Positions 1-9,677 are shown, counted from the stretch's first letter. The stretch is DNA of 64,000 nucleotides from Leucobacter denitrificans (GCF_014396385.1 NZ_CP060716.1:1364001-1428000); one strand, 5' to 3'. Notes: a model not told the origin generated them from the letters alone. Program-made: numbers and translations.

Positions 1-958
1 TGCCTTCGATTACCTGCGGCACGACCGTGAAGATGTCGCCTACGATTCCGAAATCTGCGACTTCGAAGATTGGCGCGTCCGCATCCTTATTGATGGCAAC
101 GATTGTCTTTGAAGTCTGCATCCCAGCGCGGTGCTGAATCGCGCCTGAGATGCCGAGTGCCACGTACAGTTGAGGCGTTACCGTTACCCCTGTCTGACCC
201 ACCTGGTAAGACTGTGGCACATACCCTGCATCGACAGCGGCGCGTGATGCCCCAACTCCGGCACCAAGCGCGTCGGCAAGTTGCTCGACGATTCCGAAGT
301 CTTCCTTTGAGCCGACACCGCGACCACCCGAGACAACAATATCTGCCTCGCGAAGTGCGGGCCTATCAGACTCGGCAACGACGGGTGTCGCACTAACCAC
401 CTGTGCGCTGCGACCGGTAACCTCGGGGCGGAGTTCGACGACCTCAGGGTTGTCTTGAGCCGGAGCTGCACCTTCAACGGCACCAGAACGGAGCGTGATG
501 ATGAGTGGACCGCCATCAACAGCTGACTCAGTGATGTAGTCGCCGCCGAAGACTGAGTGTTCTGCAATGACTTCATCGCCTTCAGAATCGAAACGAAGAC
601 CCGTGACATCGACTGCAACGGAACCGCCGGATCGCACAGCAAGGCGACCCGCAATTGAGCGCGAATCATTTGTATTCGGCAGGATCACCGCGTGCGGCGA
701 CGACTCAGAAATGGCTGCTGTGAGGAGTGCAGTCGCATCGGCGCCCAAGTCCGCTGGATTGCTCGCTGCGGCTGTGTAAATCTTGGCAGCACCGATGGCA
801 CCGAGTTGGGCACCAAGAGCGGTGTTATCGCCCGTTTGAGACGGGACTACCACGGCAATTGGCGTCCCGACCGAAGCGGCGGCGGCGAGAATACCGGCTG
901 CGTTCGGCTTGATTTCGCCAGTATCGGTGGTTTCAATGAAAGCAAGTACGTTTACCAT
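1..958 (-). CDS. etfA: Electron transfer flavoprotein subunit alpha (3' end outside window)
   Basis: Large subunit of ETF, which carries FAD and passes electrons from flavoprotein dehydrogenases to the respiratory chain. About 319 codons are visible from ATG at 958; the frame is open to base 1, so the last residues lie outside. The N-terminal domain begins [18 protein letters not shown]. The C-terminal FAD domain, from about residue 209, reads [13 protein letters not shown] and then [19 protein letters not shown], the typical EtfA FAD-binding segment, and the visible part ends [11 protein letters not shown]. It lies 38 bp downstream of etfB and is the last visible gene of a six-gene minus-strand operon. 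No acyl-CoA dehydrogenase is in the window, so the electron donor is either outside it or an amine-type flavoenzyme. Family identity is secure. Confidence 0.93.
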   Translation of the reverse strand, partial: MVNVLAFIETTDTGEIKPNAAGILAAAASVGTPIAVVVPSQTGDNTALGAQLGAIGAAKIYTAAASNPADLGADATALLTAAISESSPHAVILPNTNDSRSIAGRLAVRSGGSVAVDVTGLRFDSEGDEVIAEHSVFGGDYITESAVDGGPLIITLRSGAVEGAAPAQDNPEVVELRPEVTGRSAQVVSATPVVAESDRPALREADIVVSGGRGVGSKEDFGIVEQLADALGAGVGASRAAVDAGYVPQSYQVGQTGVTVTPQLYVALGISGAIQHRAGMQTSKTIVAINKDADAPIFEVADFGIVGDIFTVVPQVIEG

Positions 959-996
959 AATTCTGTTTCCGTTCGAATCTTGTAATGCCCGCGCGC

Positions 997-1770
997 CTAG
1001 ATAACCTTCTGCGCGGCGAGGAAATCGATGAGTTGGGTCGCTGCGCTGCCATCATCAACAACCTTCGGACCGGCTGTACGTGCTGGCCGCTCTGTAGCGG
1101 AGACCATGACCGAACTCGCGGCGCGAGCCTGACCAGCGTTAGGCAGGTCGGCCAAGCTCCATGTGGTGTAGGGCTTCTTCTTTGCCTGCATAATCCCCTT
1201 AAAGTTCGGGAATCGCGGCTCTGCGGAACGCTCGGTAATCGAGATGATAGCCGGGAGCTCTGCGGTCAGCTGAATCTGCTCCGCCTCTGCTGTGAGATCG
1301 CCGCTCACCGCTGAGTTCGAGATCTCCACCGTGTTCAGAGCCGGAAGCACCGGCCAACCCACATACTCAGCGATCATCGCCGGCACTACTCCGCCACGAC
1401 CGTCAGTTGACTCGTTACCCGCAATGACGAGGTCAGGATTGAGCTTCTCTACAGCCGATGCGAGAATTTCGGCCGTCCGTGCGGCATCGGAGCCGGCAAT
1501 AGCATCATCCGTGATCACTACAGCAGAGTCCGCACCCATTGCGAGCAACTTGCGGATCGACGGTTCGGCACCAGCAGGCACAACAGAAACGACGATAATT
1601 TCGGCATCATTTCCCGAATCCCTGAAGCTCAATGCGTGCTCGAGTGCCCGCTCGTTGATCTCATCGGGCACAGACTCGGCCGACGCGCGGTCAAGAATTC
1701 CGCTATTGGGATCTAGCTTTCGAGTGCCCGCGGTGTCGGGAACTTCTTTTGCAAGAACGACGATCTTCAT
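997..1770 (-). CDS. etfB: Electron transfer flavoprotein subunit beta
   Basis: Small subunit of the ETF heterodimer, which binds the structural AMP. The 257-aa length is normal. The N-terminus [13 protein letters not shown] and the segment [20 protein letters not shown] (about residues 117-135) are EtfB signatures. The start is ATG at 1770. It lies 19 bp downstream of the decarboxylating dehydrogenase gene and 38 bp upstream of etfA, so beta-alpha order is kept. It is probably co-transcribed from the acyl-CoA ligase gene, because all intervening gaps are short or overlapping. Confidence 0.95.
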   Translation of the reverse strand: MKIVVLAKEVPDTAGTRKLDPNSGILDRASAESVPDEINERALEHALSFRDSGNDAEIIVVSVVPAGAEPSIRKLLAMGADSAVVITDDAIAGSDAARTAEILASAVEKLNPDLVIAGNESTDGRGGVVPAMIAEYVGWPVLPALNTVEISNSAVSGDLTAEAEQIQLTAELPAIISITERSAEPRFPNFKGIMQAKKKPYTTWSLADLPNAGQARAASSVMVSATERPARTAGPKVVDDGSAATQLIDFLAAQKVI

Positions 1771-1789
1771 CTTGAACCTCTCTCAGATT

Positions 1790-2866
1790 TCAATGTTTGG
1801 TGTTGATTTGTTCAATCACGGCTGCTGTGAATTCTTCGGTGCTCAGGCTGCCACCGAGATCCGGCGTAGAGTGTCCCAACGCAACGACGGACTCAAATGC
1901 CCCAGTGAGCTCGGCTGCGGCCGCTTTCTGACCAAGGTGTTCGAGCATCATGGCTCCCGCCCACATTTGCCCAATAGGGTTTGCGAGACCCTTCCCTGCG
2001 ATGTCGGGCGCGGAGCCGTGAACAGGCTCGAATAATGATGGAAACTCGTGCTCGGGATTCAGGTTGGCCGAGGGCGCGATTCCGATCGAACCAGCGGCAG
2101 CAGACAACAGGTCCGAAAGAATGTCGCCAAATAGATTCGAAGCAACAACTACATCTAAAGTGTCTGGCCGAAGCACTCCGCGCGCTGCAAGCGCATCGAT
2201 GAGTACCGGTTCGATTGTCACGCTACTGAACTCTTTGCCCACCTCGTCAATGACCTCATCCCAGAAGGGCATCGAGTGGATAATTCCGTTCGACTTCGTC
2301 GCGGACACGAGCCTTCCGCTCCGCCTCGAAGCGAGGTCGAGGGCGAACCTTGCAACACGTTCCACTCCACGTCGGGTGAATAGCGCTTCCTGAATTGCGA
2401 GCTCTTCCGGTCTTCCTCGATAAGCGCGGCCTCCGAGCTCAGAGTATTCCCCTTCGACATTCTCCCGAACAACGAGAAGATCGATAGAGTCTGCCCCGGT
2501 AACACGAGGCTTCAGCCCCGGGAGCAACTTCGTCGGACGAAGGTTTATGTACTGCATAAAATCGCGGCGAATTGGGATCAGCAGGCCCCAGAGCGTGATG
2601 TGATCGGGAATATCGGGTGTGCCTACCGCGCCGAGAAAGATTCCATCCCCGTCTGCGAGTTGTTCGATACCATTTGCAGGCATCATGGTTCCATCGCGAA
2701 GGTACCGCTCCGAACTCCAATCCCGTTCACGCCACGTAATCGTAAAATCATGTTTCGCGGCCAACATATCGATGCAGGCGATTGCCGGCGGCATTACTTC
2801 TTGGCCTATGCCGTCACCAGCTATGACATCAATTGCGTAAGACTGTTTGATCTCACTGTTTTCCAT
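1790..2866 (-). CDS. Tartrate/D-malate dehydrogenase-type beta-decarboxylating dehydrogenase
   Basis: Member of the isocitrate/isopropylmalate dehydrogenase family, closest by motif to tartrate dehydrogenase and D-malate dehydrogenase (TtuC/DmlA). It would oxidise a 2-hydroxyacid with NAD and decarboxylate it, using a divalent metal. Visible motifs are VIAGDGIGQEVMPPAI near the N-terminus, VVRENVEGEYSELGG, the metal-binding SNLFGDILSDLLSAAAGS, and EPVHGSAPDIAGKGLANPIG. I chose ATG at 2866 because AGAAGG stands 7 nt upstream; a GTG at 2881 has no such site. This makes 358 aa. The start overlaps the thioesterase gene by 14 bp. Substrate is not decided by sequence; IPMDH is less likely because no leu genes are near. 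Confidence 0.82.
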   Translation of the reverse strand: MENSEIKQSYAIDVIAGDGIGQEVMPPAIACIDMLAAKHDFTITWRERDWSSERYLRDGTMMPANGIEQLADGDGIFLGAVGTPDIPDHITLWGLLIPIRRDFMQYINLRPTKLLPGLKPRVTGADSIDLLVVRENVEGEYSELGGRAYRGRPEELAIQEALFTRRGVERVARFALDLASRRSGRLVSATKSNGIIHSMPFWDEVIDEVGKEFSSVTIEPVLIDALAARGVLRPDTLDVVVASNLFGDILSDLLSAAAGSIGIAPSANLNPEHEFPSLFEPVHGSAPDIAGKGLANPIGQMWAGAMMLEHLGQKAAAAELTGAFESVVALGHSTPDLGGSLSTEEFTAAVIEQINTKH

Positions 2867-3278
2867 TTGGATCCTTCTCACTTCTTAACGCTGCCCTAAG
2901 AGCGGTCGCGACTTTTTCGGGGAGAGGTACAGACTTTTCTTCTTTGGCATCGACATTGACGTGCACCATCGTGAGTTCGGCTATAAGTTCGCTCTTTCGA
3001 GAGATCACATTGCGTAACTCGAAACTGCTCGTGCCCACCCGCACGCACTGCACATCAACATCGAGTAGGTCGTCATAACGCGCCGGCACGGCAAACTGCG
3101 CATTAACACTGACCACCGACGGATCCGCACCGAGCTCATTGAGTTCCCCGTAGGTCCACCCAAGTGTCCGGATGAATTCCGCGAAAGCTACGTCGCAAAT
3201 CTCGAGGTATCGGCCGTTGAAGAGAAAGCCCTGTTGGTCAACCTCGTGATAGCGGACATGGTGAGAATAGACGTGCAT
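2853..3278 (-). CDS. Hot-dog fold acyl-CoA thioesterase (YbgC/4-hydroxybenzoyl-CoA type)
   Basis: A 141-aa single hot-dog domain that probably hydrolyses an acyl-CoA. The N-terminal VRYHEVDQQGFLFNGRYLE matches the family's active-site loop and helix; the Asp in EVDQQG is the expected catalytic residue. The gene begins directly after the stop of the carbon-nitrogen hydrolase (TAAATG, no gap) and overlaps the next gene by 14 bp, so it is surely in the same operon. With the upstream AMP-forming ligase it suggests that a CoA ester is both made and released in this pathway. Substrate is unknown. Confidence 0.82.
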   Translation of the reverse strand: MHVYSHHVRYHEVDQQGFLFNGRYLEICDVAFAEFIRTLGWTYGELNELGADPSVVSVNAQFAVPARYDDLLDVDVQCVRVGTSSFELRNVISRKSELIAELTMVHVNVDAKEEKSVPLPEKVATALRAALRSEKDPNGKQ

Positions 3279-4175
3279 TTACACGGGCTCCTCACGCAGC
3301 TTGCGGTAGAGATCGGGTCGGTGCAGTTTCAGTCCGGGAGCCTCAGGCTTCTCGCGTGATTGAAGTAACAGTTCGCGGTCGAGATCCGCATACAGAATCA
3401 TCTCCCCGGCCTCCTCTGAGGCAGCGAGCAGGCCATCATTCAACCCGAAGGTGCGATCCACCGGTGTAGCGACGAGCGATTTACCTACCGCATGCATCGG
3501 CGCATCAAGAGGAAAACCACTCGAACCGACGAGAGGCGACATCACAACATACATTTGATTCTCGATAGCCCGCGCCTGGGAGCCGGTCTTTACCCGATGC
3601 ACTCCTCTGCGGTTCCACGTGAGCGACGGGCAGACGATAAGTTCGACTCCGCGTTCCATGAGGTACCGAGAGAGCTCGGGGAACTGGATGTCGGCGCAAA
3701 TAAGCAGACCCGCAGTAAATGGCCCGATCTGTGTCACGAGCAAATCGTCCCCGCCACGGGCACCCATGTCATGCTCCGGCGGCGTCAAGTGCATTTTGTC
3801 TTGCGTCTCGAGTCGGCCATCAGGGTGGGCGAGAAACGCGGTATTTCGAAGTGTGCCGTCATCAGCAATGCGGTTATGACTACCGCTCATCACCCAAACG
3901 CCATACTTCTTCGCGAGATCTTGAGTTGCCTCCGCGATCGCGTCGGAAAACGGCGCGAGATGCTGCCAGTAATCGTCACCAATTGTCTTGCCGGTGACTT
4001 CGTGATCCGAAATGGTCGCGAGCAAGCCACTACTCGCGAATTCAGGGAATACGACGAGTTCGGCACCGTGCTGCACAGCTTCGGCAACGAGTACCTCAGT
4101 GTGGCTGAGGTACTCCTCAAGCGTCGACTCCTTGCGCAATTCGAATTGCACACTTGCGACTCGAAACGTGGTCAT
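3279..4175 (-). CDS. Carbon-nitrogen hydrolase (nitrilase superfamily)
   Basis: A 298-aa cytoplasmic hydrolase acting on a C-N bond, either an amide or a nitrile. The catalytic triad is visible: Glu45 in VFPEFASSG, Lys127 in QDKMHLTPPEHD, and Cys160 in LLICADIQFPELSR. The Lys motif DKMHLTPPE departs from the more usual DKxHLVPFGE. The start ATG at 4175 overlaps the stop of the acyl-CoA ligase gene by 4 bp (ATGA), so the two are translationally coupled. Amidase is more likely than true nitrilase because the Cys motif is CADIQFPE rather than CWEN. Substrate not readable. Confidence 0.87.
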   Translation of the reverse strand: MTTFRVASVQFELRKESTLEEYLSHTEVLVAEAVQHGAELVVFPEFASSGLLATISDHEVTGKTIGDDYWQHLAPFSDAIAEATQDLAKKYGVWVMSGSHNRIADDGTLRNTAFLAHPDGRLETQDKMHLTPPEHDMGARGGDDLLVTQIGPFTAGLLICADIQFPELSRYLMERGVELIVCPSLTWNRRGVHRVKTGSQARAIENQMYVVMSPLVGSSGFPLDAPMHAVGKSLVATPVDRTFGLNDGLLAASEEAGEMILYADLDRELLLQSREKPEAPGLKLHRPDLYRKLREEPV

Positions 4176-5704
4176 GACCGCACTCCTTCTTGAAGCATCT
4201 GCCGAACCTTTGATCGATTGATCTTCTGTGTCGTCGAGTTGAGGGGAAGTTCGTCAACGCGCACGAATCGCGACGGAACCTTGAATCGGGCAAGGCGCTC
4301 AGTGACAAACGCTTCGAGCTCCTCATCTGCAATGTCCGCACCGTCGGCAAGTTGAATGACTGCGACGACTTCTTCACCGTATTCCGGGTCGGGTACTCCG
4401 ACTACGGCGGCCTCGAGTACGGAATTATGTTCGCGCAGTGTGCTCTCAACTTCACCCGGCGAAACGTTGCTTCCGCCACGAATGATCATGTCGGAGAGTC
4501 GGCCAACAACATACACATAACCGTCGGAGTCAACCCGCACGAGGTCCTTGGTCTTGTACCAACCGTCGTCGGTGAGGGATTCAGCCGTGAGTTCTGGGTC
4601 GTTCCAGTATCCGAGCATAAGTCCGGGTCCACTTGCGAGCGCCTCACCAGTCTCTCCTGGTGCGACGTCACGACCTTCCGCGTCGACCACCCGCATCAGG
4701 GCGTTGGGAACAATGCGCCCTGCCGACCCCTGCTTTGGCTCGGGGTCGAGTCGCGGATCATAAGTAATGAGAGGGAAGCTCTCTGAGGGGCAATACGTGT
4801 CGTGCACGGGGATTGACGTGTACTTGCGGAGCAAGTTGAAAGCCTGCTCGTTCCGTGGCTCGCCACCGGAAACGATAAGTCGAAGAGACGACAGGTCCCA
4901 ACGGCGCTCGTCGCTATCGAGGAATCTCGCCAACTTTCCTAGCACCGTCGTGACCGTTGGGAAGATAGTGACCCGACGGCGCTCGATAGCTTCAGCAATC
5001 AGTTCGGGACGCGACCTCCGGAGTGAAACTACGGTTCCCCCAACAAGGAGGGTCGACATCGAGGAGGTGTCGAGACCGTAAAGCCAAGCCATGGGAAGGC
5101 TCACAAGTGTGACGTCATGAGATTGCAGCCCCCACACATCAGCGTAGACACGGGCACCGTTGTAGAGAGCTCTTGCGCTGAGCATGATTGCCTTGGGCCG
5201 CGAAGTTGTTCCCGACGAGTAACAGATCAGGCTCAGGGGCTCACGAAGATCCGTGGGAGTGGGAGCTACATCGGTCGCAACGCTCTCAACGACAAAGTCT
5301 GCAGTGTCAATGAGCGTGATGGGGAGACCCTCCCTCACAGCCCCTCGTACGAGATCTTCGGTTCCGGTGTCGCTGAGCACAAGCACAGGGTCGGAGTCTG
5401 CGAGCGTTGACTCGAGATCTTTCTGAGGGATCGACGGGTAGATGGTGACAAGCACGCCGCGCGCGACCCATACCGCAATTGCGGTCATGATGAAGTTTGC
5501 GGAGTTCTCGGCGATGATAGCCACCCGACCCCCTGCCTGCAGACCGCCCGAACGCAACTGCGCTGCCCGGTCCTCGACTGTCTCACGCATCTCGCTGTAG
5601 GTGACGTGGTCTTCACCGTCGATAAACGCAATCGCGTCAGGAGTGGCGTGTGCGATTGCGCTCAGTTCTGAGTAGTACCGTTCCTGGTCAGTAGATGCAC
5701 GCAT
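4172..5704 (-). CDS. AMP-forming acyl-CoA synthetase/ligase
   Basis: Activates a carboxylic acid to its CoA thioester via an acyl-adenylate. The protein is 510 aa. The P-loop YSSGTTSRPKAIML lies at about residues 162-175; the ANL core motifs GLMLGYWNDPELT, GWYKTKDLVRVDSDGYVYVVGR and the C-terminal catalytic Lys region STTQKINRSKV are all present. I start at ATG 5704, preceded by AAAGAGG; an ATG nine codons upstream has no comparable site. It is the first gene of the minus-strand operon that runs through etfA. The promoter should lie in the 5705-5888 gap, which contains a perfect 12-bp palindrome. Substrate class (aromatic, medium chain or other) is not decided. Confidence 0.9.
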   Translation of the reverse strand: MRASTDQERYYSELSAIAHATPDAIAFIDGEDHVTYSEMRETVEDRAAQLRSGGLQAGGRVAIIAENSANFIMTAIAVWVARGVLVTIYPSIPQKDLESTLADSDPVLVLSDTGTEDLVRGAVREGLPITLIDTADFVVESVATDVAPTPTDLREPLSLICYSSGTTSRPKAIMLSARALYNGARVYADVWGLQSHDVTLVSLPMAWLYGLDTSSMSTLLVGGTVVSLRRSRPELIAEAIERRRVTIFPTVTTVLGKLARFLDSDERRWDLSSLRLIVSGGEPRNEQAFNLLRKYTSIPVHDTYCPSESFPLITYDPRLDPEPKQGSAGRIVPNALMRVVDAEGRDVAPGETGEALASGPGLMLGYWNDPELTAESLTDDGWYKTKDLVRVDSDGYVYVVGRLSDMIIRGGSNVSPGEVESTLREHNSVLEAAVVGVPDPEYGEEVVAVIQLADGADIADEELEAFVTERLARFKVPSRFVRVDELPLNSTTQKINRSKVRQMLQEGVRS

Positions 5705-5842
5705 CAGGATCCTCTTTCTACTTGGCGCCACACTGAGAGGTGCTTCGACAACGAAGCGAATTTCTAGGTGTGAAGCTTCCCTTAGCCAAAGTTAACCCGG
5801 AAGAGCGGTGTCACACTTTGGTGGGTTCACAGAACTCAAGTG

Positions 5843-5869
5843 GATGTGTTGGTGATTCACCAACACATC
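5843..5869. promoter_or_regulatory. Perfect 12-bp inverted repeat upstream of the acyl-CoA ligase operon
   Basis: Arms GATGTGTTGGTG (5843-5854) and CACCAACACATC (5858-5869) pair perfectly around a 3-nt centre. The site is about 140 bp upstream of the ligase start and 20 bp past the stop of the FAD oxidoreductase gene. There is no T-run on either side, so a regulator operator is as likely as a terminator. The PucR-type regulator at 7296 is the nearest candidate binder, but that is inference. Confidence 0.6.
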
Positions 5870-5888
5870 GCTTGCCAGGAGGCAGAGA

Positions 5889-7100
5889 TCACTTACGAGG
5901 GAGTCGGCTGCTTCGAAGTGCGTGATGAAATGGGCCCGTTTCACCCATAACGGTCTCCGCCATGAGTTGCCCACCTATCGGCCCCGTGGCGATGCCATTT
6001 GCATGGCCGACGTTCACATACGCTCCGTCAACGCGATCAATGACGGGCAATGCGTCATCCGTCCAAGAAGCGACGCCCGCCCAAAGACCGACGATTCCAA
6101 GATCAACTTTTTCTGGATATCGGTCGAAGGCTGCGTCTACCATCATCTTTGATGCTGCAAGGCCGATGTGGGGATTGAGCGACCCGTATCCGTCGAAGCT
6201 TGACCCGATCCACAGCACTCCCTCGCTACTCTGCGAAATCATGTCTTCGTAGCTGAAGGGGAGTCGCACATCCTCTGTCAGAGATCCGACACCATCGTGC
6301 TCAAACACTGAATATTTGAAACTGGGTAGTTCGGCAATCGCGGTACAAGTTGCGACCCCTCGGGGCCCCTTCATTATCGGCGCATCAGGAATAGGGGTGG
6401 TCGCCTGCATAATGAGTTGTCCCTGCCTCGCGGTAATAAGGGGGATCTCAATTCCCTCGCTATCGAGGCTCACAGACCAGGCACCAGTCGCCCACACAAG
6501 CGCAGGCGCCATAACGTCTCCTCGCACCGTGCGCACCCCGCTGACGATATCACCATTGCGAATCGTGGAGAGGGCTGAAGTGTTCTCATAGATCCGCACG
6601 CCCGCGCGAGCGCTCGCCGAGGCTACCGCACGCACGAACTTCGGCGATGACAACTGCGCGTCCTCGGCGCAGTAGACCGCACCGATCGCAGTTCTCGGAA
6701 CTAATTCTGAGCGTCGTCGAGCTGACTCCTGGTCAAGCATCTCGATTTCGAGTCCGAGCGCACGTCGGTCGGATACATATTCTTCAAGAATCGTCCCCTG
6801 TTCCTCGGTTTCGAAAAAGAAGAGCCCTCCATTTTGACGATAATCGAATGTGTTGCCGAGCTCATCTATATAATCGAGGTACTTACGCTGCCCTGCGCGC
6901 GAGAGTTCGAGTTCAGTACCGCTGCGGCAGGTCTGAATCCACAGGCTGCCCGCGTTCCGACCCGAGGCACCATACGACGGAAAGCGTTGTTCGAGCACGA
7001 CGACGTCAAATCCGCGAGATTTGAGTTCGAACGCAGTCGTGATTCCCGAAATTCCCGCACCGATAACAACGACGTCAGCAGAATCAAGTAACGCTTGCAT
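5889..7100 (-). CDS. FAD-dependent oxidoreductase, DAO family (D-amino acid/sarcosine/glycine oxidase type)
   Basis: A 403-aa flavoprotein that would oxidise an amine or amino acid to the imine. The dinucleotide-binding motif VVVIGAGISGITTAFELKSR lies at residues 10-29 and ends at the expected acidic residue (VVVLEQRF). YGASGRNAGSLW is the usual DAO substrate/FAD loop, and the C-terminal VNVGHANGIATGPIGGQLMA contacts the isoalloxazine. The start ATG at 7100 has AGCAGG 5 nt upstream. The gene is divergent from the PucR regulator at 7296 and has its own promoter. A RidA-type imine deaminase nearby fits an imine product. Exact substrate unknown. Confidence 0.88.
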   Translation of the reverse strand: MQALLDSADVVVIGAGISGITTAFELKSRGFDVVVLEQRFPSYGASGRNAGSLWIQTCRSGTELELSRAGQRKYLDYIDELGNTFDYRQNGGLFFFETEEQGTILEEYVSDRRALGLEIEMLDQESARRRSELVPRTAIGAVYCAEDAQLSSPKFVRAVASASARAGVRIYENTSALSTIRNGDIVSGVRTVRGDVMAPALVWATGAWSVSLDSEGIEIPLITARQGQLIMQATTPIPDAPIMKGPRGVATCTAIAELPSFKYSVFEHDGVGSLTEDVRLPFSYEDMISQSSEGVLWIGSSFDGYGSLNPHIGLAASKMMVDAAFDRYPEKVDLGIVGLWAGVASWTDDALPVIDRVDGAYVNVGHANGIATGPIGGQLMAETVMGETGPFHHALRSSRLPRK

Positions 7101-7295
7101 TGCGACCTGCTTTCTTGAGGCTTGTACTCCAGAACCTCGCTGGATGCTTCACACGATAATGGTGATGTCTGCAACCATCATTAGTATTCACACCAAGAGT
7201 ATCCGGTTCATCATGTAGTAATACCAAAGTATGCTTCTCTCAGAAGAGTGGATAATCCGGGGTAGAGATATTCTGACGGTGGAGGGGGCCAGCTC
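7101..7295. promoter_or_regulatory. Divergent intergenic region between oxidoreductase and PucR regulator
   Basis: This 195-bp gap must hold promoters in both directions. It is AT-richer than the neighbouring genes and contains two similar words, ACCAAGAGTATC and ACCAAAGTATGC, about 40 bp apart, that could be half-sites for the regulator. I see no consensus -35/-10 pair that I would defend. Confidence 0.35.
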
Positions 7296-8990
7296 ATGGA
7301 TTCGGTCACCCGCGCAGTTCGACTCTCCGAGTTGTTTCACCTCTGGGATGCACCAGTGCGTTTTGCCGCGCAACCGGACATAGCAGATCCAAGTGTCACC
7401 GGAGCTCTCATTTGGGAGGCTGGAGCCGCATCTCAATCCGATCTACTTGTGCTCGTTCCCCAGACGGATTCCGGCTCCTTTATCAAGGAAATGACCGGTC
7501 TTGCGAAAGGTGATCAGGCAGGCACCTACCTTCTCATCGGTTGGGGCGACGCAGATATTGCGCGCATCGAAGACGTACAAACGCGTAGCACTATCGCTAT
7601 CGCGCCCGAGGACATCAGCACTACTGTCGCGATCGAATCCGTCATTCGATCTACAATCGATCCAACTGCCGCCGAGTTGAGACGATTGACGGCGCTGCAG
7701 CGATCATTCACACAGGAACTCAGTAGTGAAAGTCCAACGCAAGCGATCCTGGAGCGACTCAAGCGACTCTCGAATGCCGTCTCACTCGTGGTGACGACCC
7801 GGGGCACTGTGCAAGAGAACACGGGTCAAATCCCCCTACAACAGGTTCTCGAGCAACTTGGCAGAACCGACTCTCCGAGCCAGTTCATTTCTGTTGGCGA
7901 CTGGCACGGGCAGGCAGTCCGACTCCAAGAGGTCGACATGGTCGGAAGCCAGGCCGGATGGTTGGTAGTGGCCTGCCGTCGCGAAGGGTTTCCGGACTCG
8001 TCTGCCTCGGCCGCAATACATATTGCAGCTTCACTTATCGAGACCGTGCGACATATCAATGCTCAAGCGAGGTCGCAGGAAGAGGCAGTCCGTACTTCCC
8101 TGCTCGAACAAACCTTGGCACTTCGCCCGCAGTACAACTCACCAGAACTCGAGAGCCGTGTTGCCGCGATTGGTCTTTCATTCGATAACCCCCTTCGCGT
8201 TATTGTTGCCTCACCTCACGGTGGCAGACCGGCTAATCGCGCACCGGTGAAGGATGTACACGAAGAACTCAACAAGATTTTTTCAGAATCTGACATCGTG
8301 TCGCTCTCGACCGCGAGAGACGACGGTGCGATATTCCTGGTGCAGGCGAGCGAAGCTACTATCCAGCGGCTCATACGCAGCAACAAGCAGACACTCGCGA
8401 AAGTTCACTTTGGGCTCGGGCGAAATATGCGTCACGTTGGAGATGCCGCAGACTCGTTAGCAGATGCCTGGCTCGGGATCCGCACGCTACGTGCCGGCGG
8501 CCATTCTGAATCGCACATCTCATTCGAGCAGTTCGACTTTGCCACGAGGCTCTTTTCGAACGTTGGCATTGATGTGATGGCTGAGTGGTCGAGAGATTAT
8601 CTCGAACCTCTCTTGGAGCGTGACCAGCTCATCTCAGGCCTGAGGCAATACTTCCTTCACTCACAAAATATTGCCTCTGCAGCGGATGCACTAGGTATCC
8701 ACCATAATTCGCTCAGGTACCGCCTCGCTAAGGTCGAGGAGTTGTTAGACATTAATCTCCGCGACCCCGCGGCAATTTCGTCTCTGTACCTTGCAATCAC
8801 GTCGCTTGACCTCGCAGTACTCAGCGGTAACACGCATGCACTGGCACAAACCACCGAAATTGTTGGCACCCGTGATCTTGCTCCAGCAAACTCTGCACGA
8901 TTTCCGGGCGATCAAGAAGGCTCTCGCCGGCCTGGTGCTCGAATGTCTCCCGCAGGCATGCCTGCGTATCGAACATCACAGCCCCACTAG
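7296..8990 (+). CDS. PucR/CdaR-family transcriptional regulator
   Basis: A 564-aa regulator, probably activating the adjacent catabolic genes in response to a substrate. The N-terminal half resembles the PucR ligand-sensing region, followed by a CdaR GGDEF-like domain (about residues 270-400) and a C-terminal helix-turn-helix of the HTH_30 type: SQNIASAADALGIHHNSLRY then RLAKVEELL, about residues 453-485. The start has GGAGGGGG 7 nt upstream. About 55 residues follow the HTH region, rich in Pro, Arg and Gly, which is longer than usual. It is divergent from the FAD oxidoreductase and followed by maoC and ridA on the same strand. Effector not predictable. Confidence 0.88.
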   Translation: MDSVTRAVRLSELFHLWDAPVRFAAQPDIADPSVTGALIWEAGAASQSDLLVLVPQTDSGSFIKEMTGLAKGDQAGTYLLIGWGDADIARIEDVQTRSTIAIAPEDISTTVAIESVIRSTIDPTAAELRRLTALQRSFTQELSSESPTQAILERLKRLSNAVSLVVTTRGTVQENTGQIPLQQVLEQLGRTDSPSQFISVGDWHGQAVRLQEVDMVGSQAGWLVVACRREGFPDSSASAAIHIAASLIETVRHINAQARSQEEAVRTSLLEQTLALRPQYNSPELESRVAAIGLSFDNPLRVIVASPHGGRPANRAPVKDVHEELNKIFSESDIVSLSTARDDGAIFLVQASEATIQRLIRSNKQTLAKVHFGLGRNMRHVGDAADSLADAWLGIRTLRAGGHSESHISFEQFDFATRLFSNVGIDVMAEWSRDYLEPLLERDQLISGLRQYFLHSQNIASAADALGIHHNSLRYRLAKVEELLDINLRDPAAISSLYLAITSLDLAVLSGNTHALAQTTEIVGTRDLAPANSARFPGDQEGSRRPGARMSPAGMPAYRTSQPH

Positions 8991-9101
8991 CCTTTTGGAA
9001 AACTTCCAAGAAATGCGCCGATAAGTCGATTGCCTCACACTATCTGCGATCCACGTGTTCCTTGAGAATCGTTATTAAGGATCATTGGAAAGGATTTACT
9101 C

Positions 9102-9584
9102 ATGGGCGATTCTGCCGTACTCACGAATCAGGCTGACAGAGGGCTCTACCTCGACGACTTCTACGTAGGACAGCATTGGCTGAGCCCTCGTCGTACCATC
9201 ACCGATGCAGAACTCACCGCGTTCGCCGGAATCTCCGGAGATTTCAATCCGCTCCACACTGATGAAGAGTTTGCCAAAACTACGCAGTTCGGCGGCCGAA
9301 TCTTCCATGGTCCAGGTGTGTTCGCGATTGCAACGGGGCTTGAGTCGCGCCTCGGTATCAAAGAGGGAACGGCAATTGCGTTCCTTGGAATGAACTGGAA
9401 GTTGACAGGCGCCGTTCGCGTCGGCGACACCATTCATGTTGACCAGACCGTCGCAGAAGTTCGGCCTTCAAAGAGCAAGCCTGACCGGGGCATCGTCACG
9501 TTCGACGTCAAGGTGCGAAATCAGCATGGCGAAATTTGCCAAGAAGGCGAGTGGATCGTCATGTTCAAGCGCAAAGAAAGCTAA
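9102..9584 (+). CDS. MaoC-like (R)-specific enoyl-CoA hydratase/dehydratase
   Basis: A 160-aa hot-dog protein that would hydrate an enoyl-CoA or dehydrate a 3-hydroxyacyl-CoA. The hydratase-2 motif is clear: FAGISGDFNPLHTDEEFA, with the Asp and His expected for catalysis, followed by GRIFHGPGVFAIATGL. AAAGGA stands 7 nt before the ATG. It is 111 bp downstream of the regulator and is closed by its own strong terminator, so it may be transcribed alone. Together with the acyl-CoA ligase and ETF it supports an acyl-CoA branch in this cluster. Confidence 0.88.
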   Translation: MGDSAVLTNQADRGLYLDDFYVGQHWLSPRRTITDAELTAFAGISGDFNPLHTDEEFAKTTQFGGRIFHGPGVFAIATGLESRLGIKEGTAIAFLGMNWKLTGAVRVGDTIHVDQTVAEVRPSKSKPDRGIVTFDVKVRNQHGEICQEGEWIVMFKRKES

Positions 9585-9593
9585 GACACGTAT

Positions 9594-9650
9594 AAAGATC
9601 CCGGTTCGGTGAAGTGCCAGAGGCCAAGCACCGAGCCGGGGTCTTTCTGT
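9594..9650 (+). terminator. Rho-independent terminator after maoC
   Basis: Arms around AAGATCCCGGTTCGGTG (from 9595) and CACCGAGCCGGGGTCTTT (9629-9646) form a long G+C stem with a loop of about 17 nt, followed by TTTCTGTTG on the plus strand. It ends the transcript of the MaoC gene. Confidence 0.85.
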
Positions 9651-9677
9651 TGTAACCACTCATGGAGAAAGCACATA

